From Minisyncoccota bacterium (lineage in GTDB: Bacteria; Patescibacteriota; Minisyncoccia; Phycocordibacterales; Phycocordibacteraceae): a stretch of 7,833 nt of DNA. How positions within the stretch are numbered: the first letter of the stretch is position 1; the number at the start of each line of letters is the position of its first letter. The notes under the pieces are model-generated. The model searched no databases, was not told where the DNA came from, and was given only the letters and a program-made list of their open reading frames with translations. The position numbers were made by a program, and so were the translations under genes. This document shows positions 5,348-7,833 of the stretch, one piece after another. The stretch covers positions 1 through 7,833 of the forward strand of contig JAQUAU010000033.1 of assembly GCA_028687085.1 (NCBI GenBank), in the 5' to 3' direction.

Positions 5348-6608
5348 AATAGGTTGCATTATTATAGACTTTAAAACCCTTTAAAAGAGTTTTGAGCTCA
5401 TTTTTGATCTGCACTTGAAGGGGGATGTTTTTAATGTCGTCCAAAACATCGCATATTTTATGCGCGATCAGGCTAAACTCTTTTTCCTTCATCCCCAATG
5501 TACTCAACGCCGCAGAGCCTAGGCGTACTCCTGACGTAGACGAAGCAGGGCGGGGATCTGATGGAATAGAATTTTTGTTGACGGTGATACCGGCATTTTC
5601 TAATGCCACACTTGCTTCTTCGCCGGAAAAATCTTTGTTGATCAGTGATATGAGTACCAGATGGTTATCAGTTCCTCCGCTGATGAGCTCATAGCCTCGT
5701 TGGATCAACACATCGGCTAAAACTTTTGCATTGGATTTGACCGCTTTGGCATATTCCTTCCACGAGGGGTGCAAAACTTCTCCAAACGCTACCGCTTTTG
5801 CGGCTATGACATGCACCAGCGGTCCTCCTTGTGTTCCGGGGAAGATGGCGCTGTCGATTTTTTTAGCGATCTCTTCGTTGTTGCTCATTATGATACCGCC
5901 GCGCGGACCTCTGAGTGTTTTGTGAGTCGTGGAGGTGACGACGTCAGCGTAGGGAAACGGGCTCATGTGTTCTCCCGCCGCGACCAATCCGGCAATATGG
6001 GCGATATCGGCAAACAAAATCGCTCCGACGGTATCGGCGATTTCTCGGAATAGGGCAAAATCAATTTCGCGAGCATAGGCAGAAGCCCCGCACACGATAA
6101 TTTTTGGCTGAACTATTTTTGCGATTTCTAAGACATTATCATAATCGATACGACCGTTAGACGTTACACCGTAGGTAAAAGAATGATAGTTTTTCCCCGA
6201 AAAGTTGGGTTTCGCACCGTGCGTCAAATGTCCTCCGTGGCGTAAATCCATCCCCAATATTTTATCTCCGGCATTCAGTAACGCCGCATAGACGGCTCCG
6301 TTTGCCTGACTGCCCGAATGGGGCTGTACATTCGCATAGCGGCAGTCGAAAATTTCGCAAAGTCGATCTTTTGCTAGCTGTTCTACCTGATCGGCAAATT
6401 GACATCCGCCGTAGTATCGTTTGTTCGGATACCCCTCTGCGTATTTGTTGGTAAAAATACTACCCATTGCCTCCATAACAGCAGGTGAGGTAAAGTTCTC
6501 ACTCGCGATCATTTCCAGATGTGTTGACTGTCGGTCGAACTCATTTTCAATAATGGCGAAAACTTCCGAATCCGCAACCGATAAACTCTCTTCACGTATA
6601 AAACTCAT
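5346..6608 (-). CDS. glyA: Serine hydroxymethyltransferase (divergent active-site loop)
   Basis: This 420-aa, full-length PLP enzyme belongs to the family that interconverts serine and glycine with tetrahydrofolate, supplying one-carbon units. Visible landmarks are IASENFTSPAVMEAMGS (34-50), NKYAEGYPNKRYYGGC with the proton-transfer Glu58, HSGSQAN (97-103), DIAHIAGLVA (201-210) and STTHKTLRGPRGG, where Lys230 forms the PLP Schiff base. PGTQGGPLVHVIAAKAVAF (258-275) is also typical. Arg362, which should bind the substrate carboxylate, is kept. The loop before it, however, reads DPRPASSTSGVRLGSAALSTLG instead of the usual DPxSPFVTSGIRIGTPAxTTRG. This may be a second SHMT paralog with changed substrate or rate, or simply a divergent GlyA. 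AAGGGG six bases before ATG 6608 supports the start. It is the first gene of the minus-strand operon, with its promoter in a palindromic divergent region. Confidence 0.93.
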   Translation of the reverse strand: MSFIREESLSVADSEVFAIIENEFDRQSTHLEMIASENFTSPAVMEAMGSIFTNKYAEGYPNKRYYGGCQFADQVEQLAKDRLCEIFDCRYANVQPHSGSQANGAVYAALLNAGDKILGMDLRHGGHLTHGAKPNFSGKNYHSFTYGVTSNGRIDYDNVLEIAKIVQPKIIVCGASAYAREIDFALFREIADTVGAILFADIAHIAGLVAAGEHMSPFPYADVVTSTTHKTLRGPRGGIIMSNNEEIAKKIDSAIFPGTQGGPLVHVIAAKAVAFGEVLHPSWKEYAKAVKSNAKVLADVLIQRGYELISGGTDNHLVLISLINKDFSGEEASVALENAGITVNKNSIPSDPRPASSTSGVRLGSAALSTLGMKEKEFSLIAHKICDVLDDIKNIPLQVQIKNELKTLLKGFKVYNNATY

Positions 6609-6636
6609 CGCGTCCCCTTTTTGAATGGTTCGTCAA

Positions 6637-6665
6637 AGTTTATCTCTCTGAGTAGATATTGGCAA
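6637..6665 (-). promoter_or_regulatory. Candidate sigma-70 promoter of the glyA operon
   Basis: On the minus strand TTGCCA (6665-6660, five of six to TTGACA) and TAAACT (6642-6637, four of six to TATAAT) are 17 bases apart. A transcript would begin near 6630 and give a short leader with the AAGGGG site. The -35 box overlaps the left end of the inverted repeat at 6663-6712. Confidence 0.45.
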
Positions 6666-6712
6666 TCCAAATCTTGCTGAAATAGAGGGAGAAATGAGCA
6701 ATTTTTGGATTG
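6663..6712. repeat. Imperfect inverted repeat, 16-base arms, in the divergent promoter region
   Basis: Arms lie at 6663-6678 (CAATCCAAATCTTGCT) and 6697-6712 (AGCAATTTTTGGATTG). They pair over nine outer and five inner base pairs, with one 2x2 mismatch between, around an 18-base purine-rich centre on the plus strand. The outer ends overlap the predicted -35 boxes of both divergent promoters. This suggests an operator bound by a dimeric or tetrameric regulator, or a hairpin if transcribed. The pairing is seen; the role is inferred. Confidence 0.6.
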
Positions 6713-6737
6713 TTTTTGATTATTTTTTAACTAGAAT
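6710..6737 (+). promoter_or_regulatory. Candidate sigma-70 promoter of the NimA-like gene
   Basis: TTGTTT (6710-6715) and TAGAAT (6732-6737) are separated by 16 bases, followed by an A-run and the AAAAGGAT ribosome site before ATG 6760. The -35 box overlaps the right end of the inverted repeat. Confidence 0.5.
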
Positions 6738-6759
6738 TCACCAAAAAAAAGGATGAAGC

Positions 6760-7233
6760 ATGAGACACAGAACCAAGAACCATCTGCTGACACAAGAGCA
6801 GATAGAAGCGTTGTTTAAAAGAGCCGAAGTCGGGAGAATAGCGACGTTGAATAAAGACGGTTACCCCTATGTTTTACCGATGCACTTTGTATACGTCAAT
6901 AGTAAAATATACTTGCACGGTTTACCTAAAGGGCAAAAAATAGACAACATAAAGGCAAATCCAAAAGTATGTTTTGAGATTGATGAAATGATTTCATTGC
7001 TCTGTGAAGGGATTGAAGATCCTTGTGACGTTAACACCGAGTTTAACAGTATTATCCTTTATGGAATTGCCAGTATTGTGGATGATTTTGATGAAAAGAG
7101 AGAATCGTTATCCAAGATAGTAGAGAAATTTACACCGCATCTGATGGAAAAAGAGTTGCCAGTTCCTATGATTAACGGTACGGCAGTCATAAGAATCGAT
7201 ATTGTAGAATGCATAGGTCGATATTATAAATGA
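6760..7233 (+). CDS. Pyridoxamine 5'-phosphate oxidase-fold flavoprotein (NimA-like)
   Basis: This 157-aa protein belongs to the split-barrel flavin-binding group of PPOX-like proteins, closest in pattern to NimA (5-nitroimidazole reductase-like). It shows an N-terminal basic helix (MRHRTKNHLLTQEQIEALFKR), then GRIATLNKDGYPYVLPMHFVYVNSKIYLHG (25-54), where the strand pair and His53-Gly54 are family-typical. GQKIDNIKANPKVCFEID (58-75) holds the usual phosphate-contact region. A later NSIILYGIASIVDDFDEK segment (96-113) is the conserved second barrel strand. Such proteins bind FMN or related flavin and reduce or sequester small molecules; actual nitroimidazole activity cannot be claimed. The gene is A/T rich, starts with a good AAAAGGAT site and is divergent from glyA. 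It may be co-transcribed with the two genes that follow. Confidence 0.88.
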   Translation: MRHRTKNHLLTQEQIEALFKRAEVGRIATLNKDGYPYVLPMHFVYVNSKIYLHGLPKGQKIDNIKANPKVCFEIDEMISLLCEGIEDPCDVNTEFNSIILYGIASIVDDFDEKRESLSKIVEKFTPHLMEKELPVPMINGTAVIRIDIVECIGRYYK

Positions 7234-7274
7234 GTATGAATTGTACAGACTACCCAAGATAAAGAGCCGTAACA

Positions 7275-7430
7275 ATGTTTATAATCTCACTTAGCTATAT
7301 CAAAGCTCTCGAAGAGGTTGAGACCATTATCACCCTTGATCCGCTTTATCGGAACGGTGCAGCAGAGTATGAGATCACTGAATTTACTCCGACGATGACA
7401 GTAGCTGAATTGGCGTTTTTGAGAGAATAA
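7275..7430 (+). pseudogene. YCII-family ORF with internal in-frame deletion
   Basis: This 51-codon frame joins the two ends of a YCII-like (YciI-related, COG2350-type) protein. MFIISLSYIKALEEVE matches the family's first strand and turn. The rest, TIITLDPLYRNGAAEY followed by EITEFTPTMTVAELAFL, matches its C-terminal helix and strand (usually about residues 60-95). The middle, about 40-45 residues including the conserved His of the H-x-x-F-L segment, is absent, but the frame is kept. The junction falls near codons 13-17, where EEVE could come from either end: the family has EEVD/E after strand 1 and again before the DPFY helix. That points to deletion between short repeats. The start has only a weak AAAGAG site. 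It may still make a small protein, but catalytic function is unlikely. It lies 17 bases before the acetyltransferase gene. Confidence 0.65.
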
Positions 7431-7447
7431 GAATTAAAAGGAAAATA

Positions 7448-7833
7448 ATGAAAGCTACGAATTTTAATCTCTCAGAGTACTTAGCGCGTATTGGCTACGA
7501 GGGGGAAGTGCGTCCCGATGTCGCAACACTCACTCAACTCGTACAAAAGCAACTACGAAGCATCCCGTTTGAAAATACTGAGGTTCAGGCGGGGAGAATC
7601 CCCTCTATGGTTCCCGAAGATATTGTGAACAAAGTGCTATTGCATGGGCGCGGAGGTTACTGTTACGAGATCAACGGTGTGTTTGCGATGGCACTCACTG
7701 CTATAGGTTTCGAGTGGTATTTCGCGGGGGCACGTCCGATGTTTTACCCTATGCGCCGACCTAAAACGCACATGGTGGTGATCGTTCGTGTAGATGGGAG
7801 AGATTATCTATGCGATACGGGATTCGGCGGATA
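7448..7833 (+). CDS. Arylamine N-acetyltransferase, N-terminal part (cut by window edge)
   Basis: The first 128 codons of a NAT-family enzyme are present; the gene runs off the right edge, and family members usually have about 250-280 residues. NATs move acetyl groups from acetyl-CoA to arylamines and hydrazines through a cysteine thioester. The whole catalytic triad is visible: Cys72 in RGGYCYEING, His108 in KTHMVV and Asp123 in YLCDTGFGG. The N-terminal pattern FNLSEYLARIGY (6-17) and IPFEN (39-43) are also typical, though the usual ENLD is ENTE here. ATG 7448 has AAAAGG six bases upstream. It follows the shortened YCII ORF closely and is probably in the same transcript. A role in detoxifying aromatic amines fits with, but is not proven by, the NimA-like neighbour. 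Confidence 0.93.
   Translation, partial: MKATNFNLSEYLARIGYEGEVRPDVATLTQLVQKQLRSIPFENTEVQAGRIPSMVPEDIVNKVLLHGRGGYCYEINGVFAMALTAIGFEWYFAGARPMFYPMRRPKTHMVVIVRVDGRDYLCDTGFGG

Noticed and set aside
5336..5359. Upstream ATG at 5359 as the start of the Ada-like fusion
   Set aside because: It lies within glyA with no ribosome site, while ATG 5335 has AAAGG at ideal spacing and adds no loss of domain sequence.
5425..6053. Several plus-strand open frames antisense to glyA
   Set aside because: They are reading-frame shadows of a highly conserved enzyme gene and show no protein-like features of their own.
6609..6759. Glycine or folate riboswitch in the glyA leader
   Set aside because: The predicted transcript leader is too short, and the only structure is a simple palindrome upstream of the likely start; no aptamer-like multi-stem core was seen.

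Overview
The window most resembles a Campylobacterota (Epsilonproteobacteria) chromosome, of the Sulfuricurvum/Sulfurimonas kind. This rests on remembered protein resemblance (for example a Helicobacter DmpI-type tautomerase), moderate base composition, A-rich Shine-Dalgarno sites and tight gene packing. No rRNA, tRNA, CRISPR array or intact transposase was seen. The content is mostly small stand-alone detoxification and housekeeping enzymes, as in a variable chromosomal stretch.

Layout, left to right. (1) The 5' part of a pirin gene runs off the left edge on the minus strand. (2) Divergent from it is a plus-strand pair: a ten-helix EamA/DMT exporter overlapping an unrecognised 137-aa ORF, closed by a convincing intrinsic terminator at 1620-1650. 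(3) Two small plus-strand genes follow: a 4-oxalocrotonate tautomerase-like protein and an NTF2/SnoaL-fold protein. (4) A minus-strand gene encodes a two-helix membrane protein with a soluble C-terminal domain of unknown function. Its upstream region holds two short palindromes and, next to the following gene, what may be the last codons of a lost LysR regulator. (5) A minus-strand operon runs glyA-like SHMT, then an AraC-HTH/O6-alkylguanine methyltransferase/GNAT fusion, then a class I glutamine amidotransferase, with gaps of 10 and 22 bases. (6) Divergent from it are a NimA-like flavin/PPOX-fold protein, a YCII-family ORF that has lost its middle, and the N-terminal two-fifths or so of an arylamine N-acetyltransferase that runs off the right edge.

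Four points stand out. The Ada-like protein has an unusual architecture: no N-terminal Ada metal domain, but a C-terminal acetyltransferase whose acetyl-CoA loop lacks a usual glycine. The SHMT is altered in the normally conserved loop before its substrate-binding arginine. The divergent region between SHMT and the NimA-like gene has a 16-bp-arm inverted repeat whose two ends fall on the predicted -35 boxes of the two promoters. The YCII ORF reads as an in-frame fusion of the family's two ends. None of these amounts to a proven new system. The best candidate for real novelty is the SHMT/Ada-GNAT/amidotransferase operon with its palindromic control region.
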